A stretch of DNA of 64,000 nucleotides from JANMJD01 sp963828405 (GCA_963828405.1 CAWHEG010000031.1:1798001-1862000), one strand, 5' to 3'; positions 43,401 through 52,526 are shown, numbered from the stretch's first letter. The notes: generated from the letters alone by a model not told the origin. Program-made: numbers and translations.

Positions 43401-44162
43401 GTGCTCGCAGTAGACGGTTTCTTCAGTCGGGTCGGCTTCGCCTTCGGGTTCCGCTGGCTGCACATCCTGGTCGGCATCGCCTGGATCGGCCTGCTCTACT
43501 ACTTCAACTTCGTCCAGGTGCCGGCGTTCTCCGCCTTCGGCGACGAGGCCAAGGCCCGCAACATCGCCATCGACAAGGTGGCCCGCAAGGCACTGTGGTG
43601 GTTCCGTTGGGCCGCGCTCTCGACGTTCGTCACCGGCATCCTGATCACCGGGATCACCAAGGACTACTTCAAGAACGACTTCGGCAAGAGCAGCCGTGGT
43701 CTGTCGATCTCGCTGGGCATGCTGCTCGGGACGATCATGCTGCTCAACGTGTGGGGCGTGATCTGGCGTAACCAGAAGGTCGTGCTGGCCAATGCCGTCA
43801 ACGTGCTCGGCGGCGGCCAGGCCGACCCCGCGGCGCCGGCGGCGGGTCGCAAGGCGTTGATGGCGTCCCGTCAGAACACGATCTTCTCGGTGTCGATGCT
43901 GTTCTTCATGGTCTACACCGGCCACGGCCCGCTCACCGGCGTGACGCTGAGCGGCGGCAAGGTCGGCGCGTTCTGGCTGATCTCGCTGGTGATCATCGCC
44001 GTGCTCGAGTTGAACGCCCTGGGCATGTTGCCGTGGAAGACCCAGGTCGGCAAGGGCCTCAACACGATCTACGACGGTCCCGGCGTGCGCAACCCGTTGA
44101 TCGCCGCATTCGGCCTGTGGGCCGTGTTCCTCGTCCTAACCGAGATCTTCTTCCGGGTCTGA
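43401..44162 (+). CDS. Urate hydroxylase PuuD-like membrane protein, lacking the cytochrome c domain
   Basis: This 253-residue integral membrane protein has six or so hydrophobic segments. The N-terminal HILVGIAWIGLLYYFNFVQVPAF and LWWFRWAALSTFVTGIL match the membrane domain of PuuD-type urate hydroxylases (Urate_ox_N). Those enzymes have about 400 residues, with a C-terminal cytochrome c. Here the protein ends after the last membrane helix (LVLTEIFFRV), so any electron acceptor must be separate. The GTG start follows GGGGG by 9 nt, and a TACGGT at 43350-43355 could be the -10 element. No other purine genes are nearby. Confidence 0.78.
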   Translation: MLAVDGFFSRVGFAFGFRWLHILVGIAWIGLLYYFNFVQVPAFSAFGDEAKARNIAIDKVARKALWWFRWAALSTFVTGILITGITKDYFKNDFGKSSRGLSISLGMLLGTIMLLNVWGVIWRNQKVVLANAVNVLGGGQADPAAPAAGRKALMASRQNTIFSVSMLFFMVYTGHGPLTGVTLSGGKVGAFWLISLVIIAVLELNALGMLPWKTQVGKGLNTIYDGPGVRNPLIAAFGLWAVFLVLTEIFFRV

Positions 44163-44168
44163 TCCCCG

Positions 44169-44212
44169 ATCCCGCTGCGGGATGCGAACGGCCGCCCTCC
44201 GGGGCGGCCGTT
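44169..44212. terminator. Bidirectional terminator hairpins between convergent genes
   Basis: Two hairpins follow each other. ATCCCG/CGGGAT has a 3-nt loop (44169-44183). AACGGCCGCC/GGCGGCCGTT has a 6-nt loop (44187-44212). They fill the gap between the stop of the PuuD-like gene and the stop of the cupredoxin gene. The second is the strongest stem-loop noticed in the window. There is no long T-run, as is usual in actinobacteria. Confidence 0.7.
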
Positions 44213-44229
44213 GCGCGTACCGGAGACGA

Positions 44230-44619
44230 TCAGGAGACGATCAGCGTGGCCTTCATGTTGGTGTGGCCAGGCACGTCGCACAGCAGCGTGTAGGTGCCGG
44301 CGGTGAGGTCGAAGGTGCCTTCGTCCTGCCCGCCCGCCGGGACCTTCAACTTCGTGCCGATCGCCTTGTCGTCCGCCCCGGTGACGAGCAGGGTGTGGTT
44401 GGTCGACGGTTCGCCGAGGTAGACGATCCACACCGAACCCGCCGTCGCCGTGTACTCGGCCTTGTCGAAGCGCAGGCCGGCCACCGCCTGGACGACGAGG
44501 TCGGCGTCGGCCGGCGCGACGGGCCCGCCCGATCCGCCGCTGCCACCCCCGCAGCCGGCGAGCAGGCCGGCGCAGACGATCGCGGGGGTGAGGAGGGCCG
44601 AGAGGGTGCGCTTCATCAT
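44230..44619 (-). CDS. Cupredoxin (plastocyanin/azurin-like) lipoprotein
   Basis: This 129-residue copper protein is anchored by lipobox LLAGC (Cys23), followed by a Gly/Ser spacer. The type 1 copper ligands are His75 (NHTLL), Cys114 (TLLC), His119 (PGH) and Met122 (NMK). The spacing C-x4-H-x2-M and the long first gap are those of blue-copper electron carriers. It probably carries electrons on the outer face of the membrane. It is convergent with the PuuD-like membrane protein and divergent from kgd. The start at 44619 (MMKRTLS) is chosen because it begins the signal peptide. Confidence 0.88.
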   Translation of the reverse strand: MMKRTLSALLTPAIVCAGLLAGCGGGSGGSGGPVAPADADLVVQAVAGLRFDKAEYTATAGSVWIVYLGEPSTNHTLLVTGADDKAIGTKLKVPAGGQDEGTFDLTAGTYTLLCDVPGHTNMKATLIVS

Positions 44620-44702
44620 GAGTCCATTTCTATAAGTGATCACTTCTGAAAATCAACGTGACGTGTGCGACACGTGCCGGGGCCCGTCGCCGTCACAACC
44701 GG

Positions 44703-44708
44703 TACCAT
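44703..44708 (+). promoter_or_regulatory. -10 element of kgd
   Basis: TACCAT lies 8 nt before the ATG at 44717. An upstream ATG at 44636 would be inside the promoter, so the start at 44717 is preferred. Confidence 0.5.
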
Positions 44709-44716
44709 CGCGGGCG

Positions 44717-47700
44717 ATGGCCACCGAGACACCGAAGTTTGGCGCGAACGCCTGGCTCGTCGACGAAATGTACGACCACTACCGCGTCGACCCGCAGTCC
44801 GTCAACGAGACCTGGCGGGAGTTCTTCTCCGACTACCGGCAGTCGGGGGGTGTCCACGCCGCCGCCACGGGAACCGAAGCGGCTCCGGCCAGCGGCTCGA
44901 GTCCCGCCACGGCGGCGATCGTCGCGCCGTTGCCGACGCCTCCCCTCGCCGAAGCAGCGGCCCCGATGGCACCCCCGCAGGCCGGATCGACCACGACGTC
45001 GGTCGAGGAGCCCGGCCAGCAGATCCGCGGCGCAGGAGCGGTGATCGCCGCGAACATGACGCGCAGCCTCGAGGTGCCGACGGCGACGAGCTTCCGCAAC
45101 ATCCCGGCCAAGCTGCTCGAGGTGAACCGCTCGGTGATCAACGGCTTCCAGGGGCGCTCGGGCAAGGGCAAGGTCAGCTTCACCCACCTCATCGGCTACG
45201 CCGTGGTGCGGGCGATCGCCGACGCGGCGCCGGTGTTGAACAACTCGTTCGTCGAGGGCTCCGCGGGCGAGCCGCGCATCGTGCGCAACGGGCACGTCAA
45301 CATGGGTCTGGCGGTCGACGTCGCCAAGGCGGACGGGAGCCGCACCCTGGTCGTGCCCGTGCTGCGCGATGCCGACACGCTCGACTTCAGCGGTTACCTC
45401 GCCGCCTACGACGATCTGATCCGCAAGGTGAAGGGCAACAAGCTCCAGGTCACCGACTTCCAGGGAGCGACGGTCACGCTGACCAACCCCGGCACGATCG
45501 GCACGGTCCAGTCGGTGCCCCGCCTGATGCCGGGCCAAGGGGTGATCGTCGGGGTCGGCTCGATCGACTTCCCGGCCGAGTTCCAGGGCGCCGACGAGGC
45601 GGCCCTGGCCGAGTTGGGCATCTCGAAGGTCGTCACGATCACGAGCACCTACGACCACCGGATCATCCAGGGGGCCGAGTCGGGCCTGTTCCTCAAGCAC
45701 GTCCACGAGCTGCTCCTCGGCGAGCACGGGTACTACGAGCAGGTCTTCCGGTCGCTCGACGTGCCCTACGAGGCGGTGCGGTGGCGTCAGGACACGACGC
45801 CGCTCGATCACGAGGACGCGATGCTCGCCAAGCAGATGCACGTCGGCACGTTGATCCGCTCCCACCGCGTCCGCGGCCACCTGATCGCCGACCTCGATCC
45901 GCTGCGCTGGAAAGAGCCCAAGATGTACGAGGAGCTCGATCCGGCGACGTACGGCCTGACGATCTGGGACCTCGAGCGCGAGTTCCTCGTCGGCGGGGTC
46001 GGAGGCCGGGAGAAGATGAAGCTCGGGGCCTTGCTGCACGTGCTGCGCGACGCCTACTGCCGCACCATCGGCGTCGAGTACATGCACATCCAGAACACCG
46101 ACGAGCAGCGATGGATCCAGGGCCAGCTCGAGAACGTCGAGTTCGCCCCGTCGCCCGAGGAGCAGCGCCGCCTGCTCGGGCAACTCAACGCCGCCGAGGC
46201 GTTCGAGAAGTTCCTCGCCACCAAGTACGTCGGCACCAAGCGCTTCGGCCTCGAGGGGGCGGAGTCGACGATCGCCGTGCTCGACGCGATCATCTCGGGC
46301 GCGGCCGATGCCGGGCTCGAGGCGACGATCATCGGGATGGCCCACCGCGGCCGCCTCAACGTGCTCGCCAACATCGTCGGCAAGAGCTACGACCAGGTCT
46401 TCGCCGAGTTCGAGGGCCACGTCGATCCCTCCTCGGTGCAGGGTTCTGGTGACGTGAAGTACCACTTGGGTGCCGTGGGCAAGTACGAGAGCCCCTCGGG
46501 TCAGATGATCCGGGTCGAGCTCGCCCCCAACCCGAGCCACCTCGAGACGGTCAACCCGGTCGTGATGGGGATGGTCCGCGCCGGCCAGGACCAGATCGAT
46601 CCCCCCGGCTCGTATCCCGTGCTGCCGCTGCTGATCCACGGCGACGCCGCCTTCGCCGGTCAGGGGATCATCCAGGAGTGCCTGGCGATGAGCGACATCA
46701 CCGGTTACCGCATCGGTGGCACGGTGCACGTGATCATCAACAACCAGATCGGGTTCACCACCGCGCCGGAGTACGCCCGCTCGTCGCTGTACTGCTCCGA
46801 CGTGGCCAAGACCATCCAGGCACCGATCTTCCACGTCAACGGCGACGACCCCGAGGCCTGCCTGCGGGTCGCCCGCATGGCGTTCGCCTACCGCCAGCGC
46901 TTCCACAAGGACGTCGTCATCGACATCGTCTGCTACCGGCGCCACGGTCACAACGAAGGCGACGACCCGAGCTACACCCAGCCGCTGATGTACAAGGCGA
47001 TCGCCGAGCGCCGACCCGTGCGCAAGCTGTACGTCGAGGCGCTGGTCAAGCGGGGTGAGATGTCGATCGACGACGCCGAGAAGGCGTTGCAGGACTTCCA
47101 CGCCCGGCTGCAGGTGGCGCTCGACGAGACGCGGGCCCATGCGCCGGCCCCGGTCAAGGTCCCCCCGCCGCCCAAACCGGCCGGGGTGCTGCCCCACGTC
47201 GAGACGGGGCTCGCCCGCGAGGCGCTCGACTCGATCTTCCACCACCTCACCGCCTACCCCTCCGGCTTCACCCCGCACCCCAAACTGGTCCGCCAGTTCG
47301 AGACCCGGGCCAGGCTCTACGCCGAGCAGGGTGAGGTCGAGTGGGCCACGGCCGAGGCCCTGGCCTTCGGCGGCCTGCTGCTCGACGGCCACCCCGTGCG
47401 CCTCGCCGGCGAGGACTCCCGCCGGGGCACCTTCAGCCAGCGTCACGCCGCGCTCGTCGACTTCGAGACGGGGCAGCCGTGGGTGCCGCTGGCCGATCTA
47501 CCCGGCTCGCAGGCGAACTTCTGGGTCTACGACTCGTTGTTGTCGGAGTACGCGGCGCTCGGCTACGAGTACGGCTACGCCGTCGCCAACAACGATGTGC
47601 TCGTGTTGTGGGAGGCCCAGTTCGGCGACTTCGTCAACGGGGCCCAGATCGTCATCGACCAGTACATCGTGGCCGGCGAGGACAAGTGGGCGACCACCGC

Positions 47701-48385
47701 CGGACTGGTGCTGCTCCTCCCTCACGGGTTCGAGGGCCAGGGCCCGGAGCACTCCAGCGCCCGGATCGAGCGCTTCCTCACGCTGTGCGCCGAGGACAAC
47801 ATCCAGGTCTGCAACGCCACCACGGCGGCGCAGTACTTCCATCTGCTGCGTCGGCAGATGAAGCGCGAGGTGCGTCGGCCGCTGGTGATCTTCACCCCCA
47901 AGCAGCCGCTGCGCATGGCCCAGAGCCGTTCGAAGATCGACGCCCTGGTCAGCGGTTCGTTCGCCGAGGTGCTCGACGACCCGTTCGTCGCCGACCCGTC
48001 GGCGGTGACCAAGGTCGTGTTCTGCTCCGGCAAGGTGTGTTGGGACGCGATGGCCGAACGCGACAAGCGCCAGGCGCCCGTCGCAGTGGTCAGGATCGAG
48101 CAGCTCTACCCGTTCCCCGGCCAGCAGCTGCGCGAGGTGATCCGTCGGTACCCGAACGCCAAGGAGCTCGTCTGGCTGCAGGAGGAGCCCGACAACATGG
48201 GCCCATGGAACTTCGTCGAGCATCGGGTGTGGCGGATCAAGGAGGACGGCTACGACCTCCGCTGCGTCGCCCGGGTCGGCTCGGGGAGCCCGGCCACCGG
48301 CTCCAAGGCGATCCACGACCAGGAGCTGGCCGACCTGATGGACGAGACCTTCGCCGTTCGACCGCCGGGGCCGACGGCGCGTTGA
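44717..48385 (+). CDS. kgd: Multifunctional 2-oxoglutarate metabolism enzyme (E2-fused 2-oxoglutarate decarboxylase)
   Basis: This 1222-residue TCA-cycle enzyme begins FGANAWLVDEMYDHYRVDP, the E1o-binding helix. After an Ala/Pro linker comes a succinyltransferase (E2) domain at about 110-360 (LVVPVLRDADTLDFSGY, TYDHRIIQGAESG). The thiamin-diphosphate decarboxylase/dehydrogenase follows (MAHRGRLNVLANI, GDAAFAGQGII, RHGHNEGDDPSYTQP, WEAQFGDF). No lipoyl domain is present, as in mycobacterial Kgd/SucA, where lipoate comes from another subunit. It makes succinyl-CoA or 2-hydroxy-3-oxoadipate. The Ig-like membrane protein gene starts 18 nt after its stop. Confidence 0.96.
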   Translation: MATETPKFGANAWLVDEMYDHYRVDPQSVNETWREFFSDYRQSGGVHAAATGTEAAPASGSSPATAAIVAPLPTPPLAEAAAPMAPPQAGSTTTSVEEPGQQIRGAGAVIAANMTRSLEVPTATSFRNIPAKLLEVNRSVINGFQGRSGKGKVSFTHLIGYAVVRAIADAAPVLNNSFVEGSAGEPRIVRNGHVNMGLAVDVAKADGSRTLVVPVLRDADTLDFSGYLAAYDDLIRKVKGNKLQVTDFQGATVTLTNPGTIGTVQSVPRLMPGQGVIVGVGSIDFPAEFQGADEAALAELGISKVVTITSTYDHRIIQGAESGLFLKHVHELLLGEHGYYEQVFRSLDVPYEAVRWRQDTTPLDHEDAMLAKQMHVGTLIRSHRVRGHLIADLDPLRWKEPKMYEELDPATYGLTIWDLEREFLVGGVGGREKMKLGALLHVLRDAYCRTIGVEYMHIQNTDEQRWIQGQLENVEFAPSPEEQRRLLGQLNAAEAFEKFLATKYVGTKRFGLEGAESTIAVLDAIISGAADAGLEATIIGMAHRGRLNVLANIVGKSYDQVFAEFEGHVDPSSVQGSGDVKYHLGAVGKYESPSGQMIRVELAPNPSHLETVNPVVMGMVRAGQDQIDPPGSYPVLPLLIHGDAAFAGQGIIQECLAMSDITGYRIGGTVHVIINNQIGFTTAPEYARSSLYCSDVAKTIQAPIFHVNGDDPEACLRVARMAFAYRQRFHKDVVIDIVCYRRHGHNEGDDPSYTQPLMYKAIAERRPVRKLYVEALVKRGEMSIDDAEKALQDFHARLQVALDETRAHAPAPVKVPPPPKPAGVLPHVETGLAREALDSIFHHLTAYPSGFTPHPKLVRQFETRARLYAEQGEVEWATAEALAFGGLLLDGHPVRLAGEDSRRGTFSQRHAALVDFETGQPWVPLADLPGSQANFWVYDSLLSEYAALGYEYGYAVANNDVLVLWEAQFGDFVNGAQIVIDQYIVAGEDKWATTAGLVLLLPHGFEGQGPEHSSARIERFLTLCAEDNIQVCNATTAAQYFHLLRRQMKREVRRPLVIFTPKQPLRMAQSRSKIDALVSGSFAEVLDDPFVADPSAVTKVVFCSGKVCWDAMAERDKRQAPVAVVRIEQLYPFPGQQLREVIRRYPNAKELVWLQEEPDNMGPWNFVEHRVWRIKEDGYDLRCVARVGSGSPATGSKAIHDQELADLMDETFAVRPPGPTAR

Positions 48386-48403
48386 CGGCCTGACCCGCGG
48401 ATC

Positions 48404-49153
48404 ATGAGCGACCGTCGTCGCGCCCGCCGAGAGCGCCCCAACCGATCCCCGTGGCCGGCGCCGGTCGGTCAGCAGCCGGTCAGTCGGCGGCTGGCCGCGT
48501 GGCATCGGAAGTTCGAGTTCGACCGGGTCCTCTTGTCGGCGTGCTTCTGGATGCTCGTCGTCGTCGTGGTCGTCTGGGTCTCGTGGTACACCAGCGGTCA
48601 CATGGCGGTGACGAAGCGGCTGGGTTGCTGGATCCTCGCCCTCGGAGTGGTGCAGGTGCTCAACGTCGCCCGACGGGCGGCCTCGCGGTCGGCGCCATGG
48701 CGCACGGCCGTCGCTCCGAGCTCGGAGTCGGCGGTCGTCGTCGCTGCCGCGTTGGCGGTGGGCGTGCTGATGACGGCGATGCTCAGCTCGCCGATGAGCC
48801 GACGTCTCGTCGCCTCGGCCGTCGATCGCACGCCCATCCTCACCGATCTTCCCAGCCGTTCACCCGACACGTCGGGCGTGCGGACGACCGTGCTGCTCGC
48901 CCGGACCGATCTGGCCGAGACGTCGGGTGGGGTCGCCGTCACGATCGACGTGACGGCGAACGATGATCCGGCGATCGACCGCGCCACCGTGGTGGTCGTC
49001 TCCGGGATCGTCGGATCGACGAGCGTCGACTCCACCGGTCGGATCACGTTCAGTCCCCCGGTCGGACTGGTCGGCCGGACGTCGTTCGTCTACGCGGTGT
49101 GCGCTGCGGACGGTCGGTGTGCACGGGCGGTCGTGCGGATCGCCGTCACCTGA
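48404..49153 (+). CDS. Membrane protein with C-terminal Ig/cadherin-like domain
   Basis: This 249-residue protein has a basic N-terminus (1-40) and three hydrophobic segments (VLLSACFWMLVVVVVVWVSW, LGCWILALGVVQVL, SAVVVAAALAVGVLMTAML). An extracellular domain follows with VAVTIDVTANDD and TGRITFSPPVGLVGRTSFVYAVCAADG. The last stretch is the repeat found in bacterial cadherin-like/VCBS-type adhesin domains, here in a single copy with an internal Cys pair. A surface or envelope role is likely but unknown. It follows kgd by 18 nt and precedes the NYN-S1 gene by 42 nt. Confidence 0.72.
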   Translation: MSDRRRARRERPNRSPWPAPVGQQPVSRRLAAWHRKFEFDRVLLSACFWMLVVVVVVWVSWYTSGHMAVTKRLGCWILALGVVQVLNVARRAASRSAPWRTAVAPSSESAVVVAAALAVGVLMTAMLSSPMSRRLVASAVDRTPILTDLPSRSPDTSGVRTTVLLARTDLAETSGGVAVTIDVTANDDPAIDRATVVVVSGIVGSTSVDSTGRITFSPPVGLVGRTSFVYAVCAADGRCARAVVRIAVT

Positions 49154-49195
49154 TCCGCCCGTCGCGGACGTTCAGGTGGTTGACTGACGGTCGTC

Positions 49196-50908
49196 ATGCC
49201 CAAACACATCGTTGTCGACGGATCGAACCTGGCCACCGAGGGCCGCTCGATGCCGAGCCTCAAACAGCTGTCCGACGCCGTGGAGGCGTATCTCGAGGAG
49301 CACCCGACCGAGCTGGTCACGGTCGTCGTGGACGCAACCTTCGGGCACCGCATCGACCCCCGCGAGGTTTCCGAGTTCGAGGAGGCCATCGAGCACAACG
49401 AGCTGGTGGCCCCGCCCGCCGGTGCCGTCGGCCGCGGAGACGCGTTCGTGCTGGCGATCGCCGACAAGGTCGACGCGGTGATCCTCTCCAACGACTCGTT
49501 CCAGGAGTTCCACGGCGAGTACCCCTGGCTGTTCGACGAGGGTCGCCTGGTGGGCGGCAAGCCCGTACCTCATGTCGGCTGGGTTTTCGTCGAGCGGATC
49601 CCCGTGCGTGGCCCGTTGAGCCGCAAGAGCACGCGAAACGCCAGGCAGAAGGAACCCAAGGACGTGGTTCGCACCAGCGCGGCCTCGCTGCAGCCGATGC
49701 CCGTGCCGAAGGCGCCGCCGCCGCGGACCCGGGCCCGCGACGGTGAGCCCCGCTCTGCCGATGCCGCACGTCGCCAGCCCGCCGCCGATGGCGGACGCCG
49801 TCAGCCGGCTGCCGAGGCTCGGGCCCCCCGGAGCACCACCCCGGACCGGGCGGCCGCCGAGCCTGCGGCCCGGCCGACCGCGGCCGCGCCGGCCGCGCCG
49901 GCCCGCAACGCGATGGTCAACGACCTCATGCCGTTCCTCGAGTTCGTCGAGAGACACCCCGTCGGCAGCCTGATCGACGTCGTCGTGGAGACCTACTCGT
50001 CGCACGGCGCCTACGTGACGGGTGGCGGAGCCCGCGCCTACCTGCCGCTGCGCAACATCTCCGACCCCCCGCCCCGCTCTGCGCGTGAGCTGTACAAGCT
50101 CGGTGAGACGGTGACGATGCAGGTCGCCGCCTTCCACCCCCAGCGCCGGGGTATCGACCTCGCCATCCCTGGTGTGGTCGCCGGGCTCGTCGCCCCGGCC
50201 AAGCCGGCTCGTGGCCGAGCGAAGAAGGCGCAGCCGGTCGCCGTCCCCGAGGCGCCGCCTGCGGCCGAGCGGGCGCCGCTCGCCGACGCTGCCTCACGGC
50301 GCACCGGTCGGGGCGCCCGGGCCGCGGCCATGTCCGAGGATGCCGTTCAACCGGCATCCGCCCCGGTCGCCGTGGCCGGAGCCGGAGCCGGAGCCGGCCG
50401 AGGACGGCGCAAGGCCGCCGCCACCCCCGAGCAGGCGCAGGCGGCCCCCGTAGAGGTTCCCGCCCCCGCCGCCCCGCCGGCGCCCAAGGCCGCGCCTCGC
50501 GGTCGGGCGCCCCGCCCTCGCCCGACGGCCGTCCCGGTGGCCGCTGCGGCGGTCGTCCCCGAGGCCATTGCCGTGGAGAAACCCGCGCGGTCGAGACGGG
50601 CACCGGCCAAGGAGGTCGAGTCTGTCACCGGCGATCTGGCCGCCACCGGCCCGATCGCCGGTGGCCGTCGCCGCGCCCCGACGGCCGGGGCGCCCACCGC
50701 GCCGTCCCCGCCGGTCGTCGCGCCGGCGTCCCGTACCGCGTCGCGGCGCAAGGCCGAGGTCACCGCGCCGCCTGCCCCGCAGGCCGACTCAGCGGACGCC
50801 GGAGCGGTCCGACGAGCCGGCAGGCGAGCCGTGCCCCGCGCCGCCCCCGACGGAGCACCCGACCCCGGCGCGGCGCCGGTCGCCCGGCGGGCACGCCAAC
50901 GGGCCTGA
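49196..50908 (+). CDS. NYN (Regnase/Zc3h12a-like) nuclease fused to S1-like domain with basic disordered tail
   Basis: Residues 1-135 form a PIN-like NYN nuclease domain. The acidic residues Asp8 (VVDGSN), Asp46 (VVVDATFG), Asp82 (GRGDAFVL) and Asp100 (ILSNDSFQE) are placed like the metal-binding set of Zc3h12a/Regnase ribonucleases. Residues 140-240 are a basic Pro/Ala linker. Residues 256-325 look like an S1/OB RNA-binding fold (GSLIDVVVETYSSHGAYV, LGETVTMQVAAF, RRGIDLAIP). Residues 330-570 are disordered, rich in A, P, R and G, with repeated AGAGAGAGRGRR-type patches. The architecture predicts an RNA-cutting or RNA-binding enzyme, perhaps forming condensates like RNase E tails. No characterised homologue is known to me. 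It sits alone between the Ig-like gene and xthA. Confidence 0.8.
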   Translation: MPKHIVVDGSNLATEGRSMPSLKQLSDAVEAYLEEHPTELVTVVVDATFGHRIDPREVSEFEEAIEHNELVAPPAGAVGRGDAFVLAIADKVDAVILSNDSFQEFHGEYPWLFDEGRLVGGKPVPHVGWVFVERIPVRGPLSRKSTRNARQKEPKDVVRTSAASLQPMPVPKAPPPRTRARDGEPRSADAARRQPAADGGRRQPAAEARAPRSTTPDRAAAEPAARPTAAAPAAPARNAMVNDLMPFLEFVERHPVGSLIDVVVETYSSHGAYVTGGGARAYLPLRNISDPPPRSARELYKLGETVTMQVAAFHPQRRGIDLAIPGVVAGLVAPAKPARGRAKKAQPVAVPEAPPAAERAPLADAASRRTGRGARAAAMSEDAVQPASAPVAVAGAGAGAGRGRRKAAATPEQAQAAPVEVPAPAAPPAPKAAPRGRAPRPRPTAVPVAAAAVVPEAIAVEKPARSRRAPAKEVESVTGDLAATGPIAGGRRRAPTAGAPTAPSPPVVAPASRTASRRKAEVTAPPAPQADSADAGAVRRAGRRAVPRAAPDGAPDPGAAPVARRARQRA

Positions 50909-50940
50909 GGCCAGGCTCGGTCCACGGGACCGGCATTCGG

Positions 50941-50946
50941 TACGGT
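50941..50946 (+). promoter_or_regulatory. -10 element of xthA, leaderless
   Basis: TACGGT lies 7 nt before the GTG at 50954. Confidence 0.58.
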
Positions 50947-50953
50947 CGTCGAT

Positions 50954-51724
50954 GTGCGCATCGCCACGTGGAACGTGAACTCACTGAAGGTCCGGTTGCC
51001 CCGCGTCGAGGAGTGGCTGGCCGACATCCGACCCGACGTGCTCTGCATGCAGGAGACCAAGCTGGCCGACGATGCCTTCCCTGACCTGACCTTCCGGGCG
51101 ATGGGCTACGAAACCTGCCACCACGGACAGGGCCAGTGGAACGGGGTGGCGATCCTCTCCAAGGTCGGGATGAGCGATGTCGTGGCCAACTTCGCCGACG
51201 GCGGGGCGCCCGATCCCGAGGCGCGGATCATCACGGCGACCTGCGGCGGCATCCAGGTCGTTTCGGTCTACGTCCCCAATGGGCGTGCCCTCGACCAGGA
51301 GCACTACCGCTACAAGCTCGACTGGATGGCGCGGCTGAGAACCCATGTCGCCGCGCTCGGCGACCCGCACGACGACGTGATCGTGGCCGGTGACTACAAC
51401 ATCGCCCCCGATGACCGCGACGTCCACGACCCGGCCAAGTACATCGGCGCCACCCACGTCAGCCCCCCCGAGCGTGCCGCTCTCGCCGAGTTGGAGGCGT
51501 GGGGCCTGCACGACGTCTTCCGCCGCCACCACGACGAGGGGAAGCTCTTCTCGTGGTGGGACTACCGCGCCGGCGACTTCCACCAGGGCCGGGGCATGCG
51601 CATCGATCTGATCATGGCCACCGAGTCGATCACCCGGCGCTCACGGAACGTCGTCATCGACCGCAACGCCCGCAAGGGAACCCTGCCCTCTGATCACGCC
51701 CCGGTCATCATGGACATCGACTGA
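50954..51724 (+). CDS. xthA: Exodeoxyribonuclease III / AP endonuclease
   Basis: This base-excision repair nuclease has 256 residues, the usual size. Motifs in order: ATWNVNSLKVRL, LCMQETKLAD (metal Glu), GQWNGVAILSK, GDYNIAPDDRDVHDP (catalytic Asp-Asn), GMRIDLIMAT and PSDHAPVI (catalytic His). It opens abasic sites and trims 3' blocks. The GTG start is supported by the conserved N-terminus and the leaderless promoter. The thioesterase gene begins 9 nt after its stop and is probably on the same transcript. Confidence 0.95.
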   Translation: MRIATWNVNSLKVRLPRVEEWLADIRPDVLCMQETKLADDAFPDLTFRAMGYETCHHGQGQWNGVAILSKVGMSDVVANFADGGAPDPEARIITATCGGIQVVSVYVPNGRALDQEHYRYKLDWMARLRTHVAALGDPHDDVIVAGDYNIAPDDRDVHDPAKYIGATHVSPPERAALAELEAWGLHDVFRRHHDEGKLFSWWDYRAGDFHQGRGMRIDLIMATESITRRSRNVVIDRNARKGTLPSDHAPVIMDID

Positions 51725-51733
51725 CCACCGGCG

Positions 51734-52525
51734 ATGACCTCCCCGAACCCCTCCGACGACGACGGCACCGCCTCGGCGCGGCGATTGGACATCCGTAGCT
51801 CAATGGCCGCCAGCCTCGCCCGTCGGGGCGCGGCATACGGCGCCGTGGAACAGGCCCGGGCCGATTTGGCCGCCCAGACCCGCAGACTGATCGACGCGTT
51901 GCTCGCCGCCGTTCCCGGCGAGGACGAGCTGCGCGTCGCCGCCGAACTGGTCACCCGTGCCGCCGATGCCGTCTCCGCCGCAGGGCACGAGCGGCCGTAC
52001 CGGGAGGCGGAGAGCTCGCTGGTCGACGCCCGGCCTGCGCCGGGCGCGCCAGCCGGTGCCTTCGAGCGGTCGGCTCCCGGCCCCCGGGCCGTCACATTCC
52101 TCGACAACAGCCCGTTCTCCGGGCCGCTCAACCCGCTGTCGATCCCCTTCGACCTGCGGATCGAGGAGGACCGGATCGTGGCCGTCGCCCGGTTCGGGTC
52201 CGCCTACGAGGGTCCGCCGGGCTGCGTTCACGGCGGATACATCGCCGCGGTGTTCGACGAGGTCCTCGGCTTCGCCCAGTCGCTGTCCGGCCAGCCGGGG
52301 ATGACCGGCCGTCTGGCCATCGACTACCGCTCGCCGACCCCCCTCCACCGGGATCTGCGGATCGAGGCGTGGATCGAGCGTGTCGAGGGTCGCAAGCTCT
52401 TCGCCCGGGGCACGCTGCACGTCGGCGATCGGCTGTGCGCCGAGGCGGCGGGCCTGTTCGTCTCGATGCGGCCCGAGGTCTTCGCCCGTCTGTTGGCCAA
52501 CCGTCCCGTCGTTCCGGACGGGTGA
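51734..52525 (+). CDS. PaaI/hot-dog family thioesterase
   Basis: This 263-residue protein has an N-terminal helical extension (1-95) and a hot-dog domain from about 115. The motif PPGCVHGGYIAAVFDEVLGF contains the His-Gly-Gly and the downstream Asp typical of acyl-CoA thioesterases of the PaaI/4HBT type. The extension is longer than in most PaaI proteins and may be a dimerisation or regulatory helix bundle. The acyl substrate is unknown. It is transcribed with xthA and is convergent with uvrD2; their stops are one base apart. Confidence 0.82.
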   Translation: MTSPNPSDDDGTASARRLDIRSSMAASLARRGAAYGAVEQARADLAAQTRRLIDALLAAVPGEDELRVAAELVTRAADAVSAAGHERPYREAESSLVDARPAPGAPAGAFERSAPGPRAVTFLDNSPFSGPLNPLSIPFDLRIEEDRIVAVARFGSAYEGPPGCVHGGYIAAVFDEVLGFAQSLSGQPGMTGRLAIDYRSPTPLHRDLRIEAWIERVEGRKLFARGTLHVGDRLCAEAAGLFVSMRPEVFARLLANRPVVPDG

Positions 52526-52526
52526 C

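Noticed and set aside
44693..47446. A 917-codon open frame on the minus strand opposite kgd.
   Set aside because: Composition is that of a reverse-frame shadow (rich in R, H, D, G), and the plus-strand frame is a conserved enzyme.
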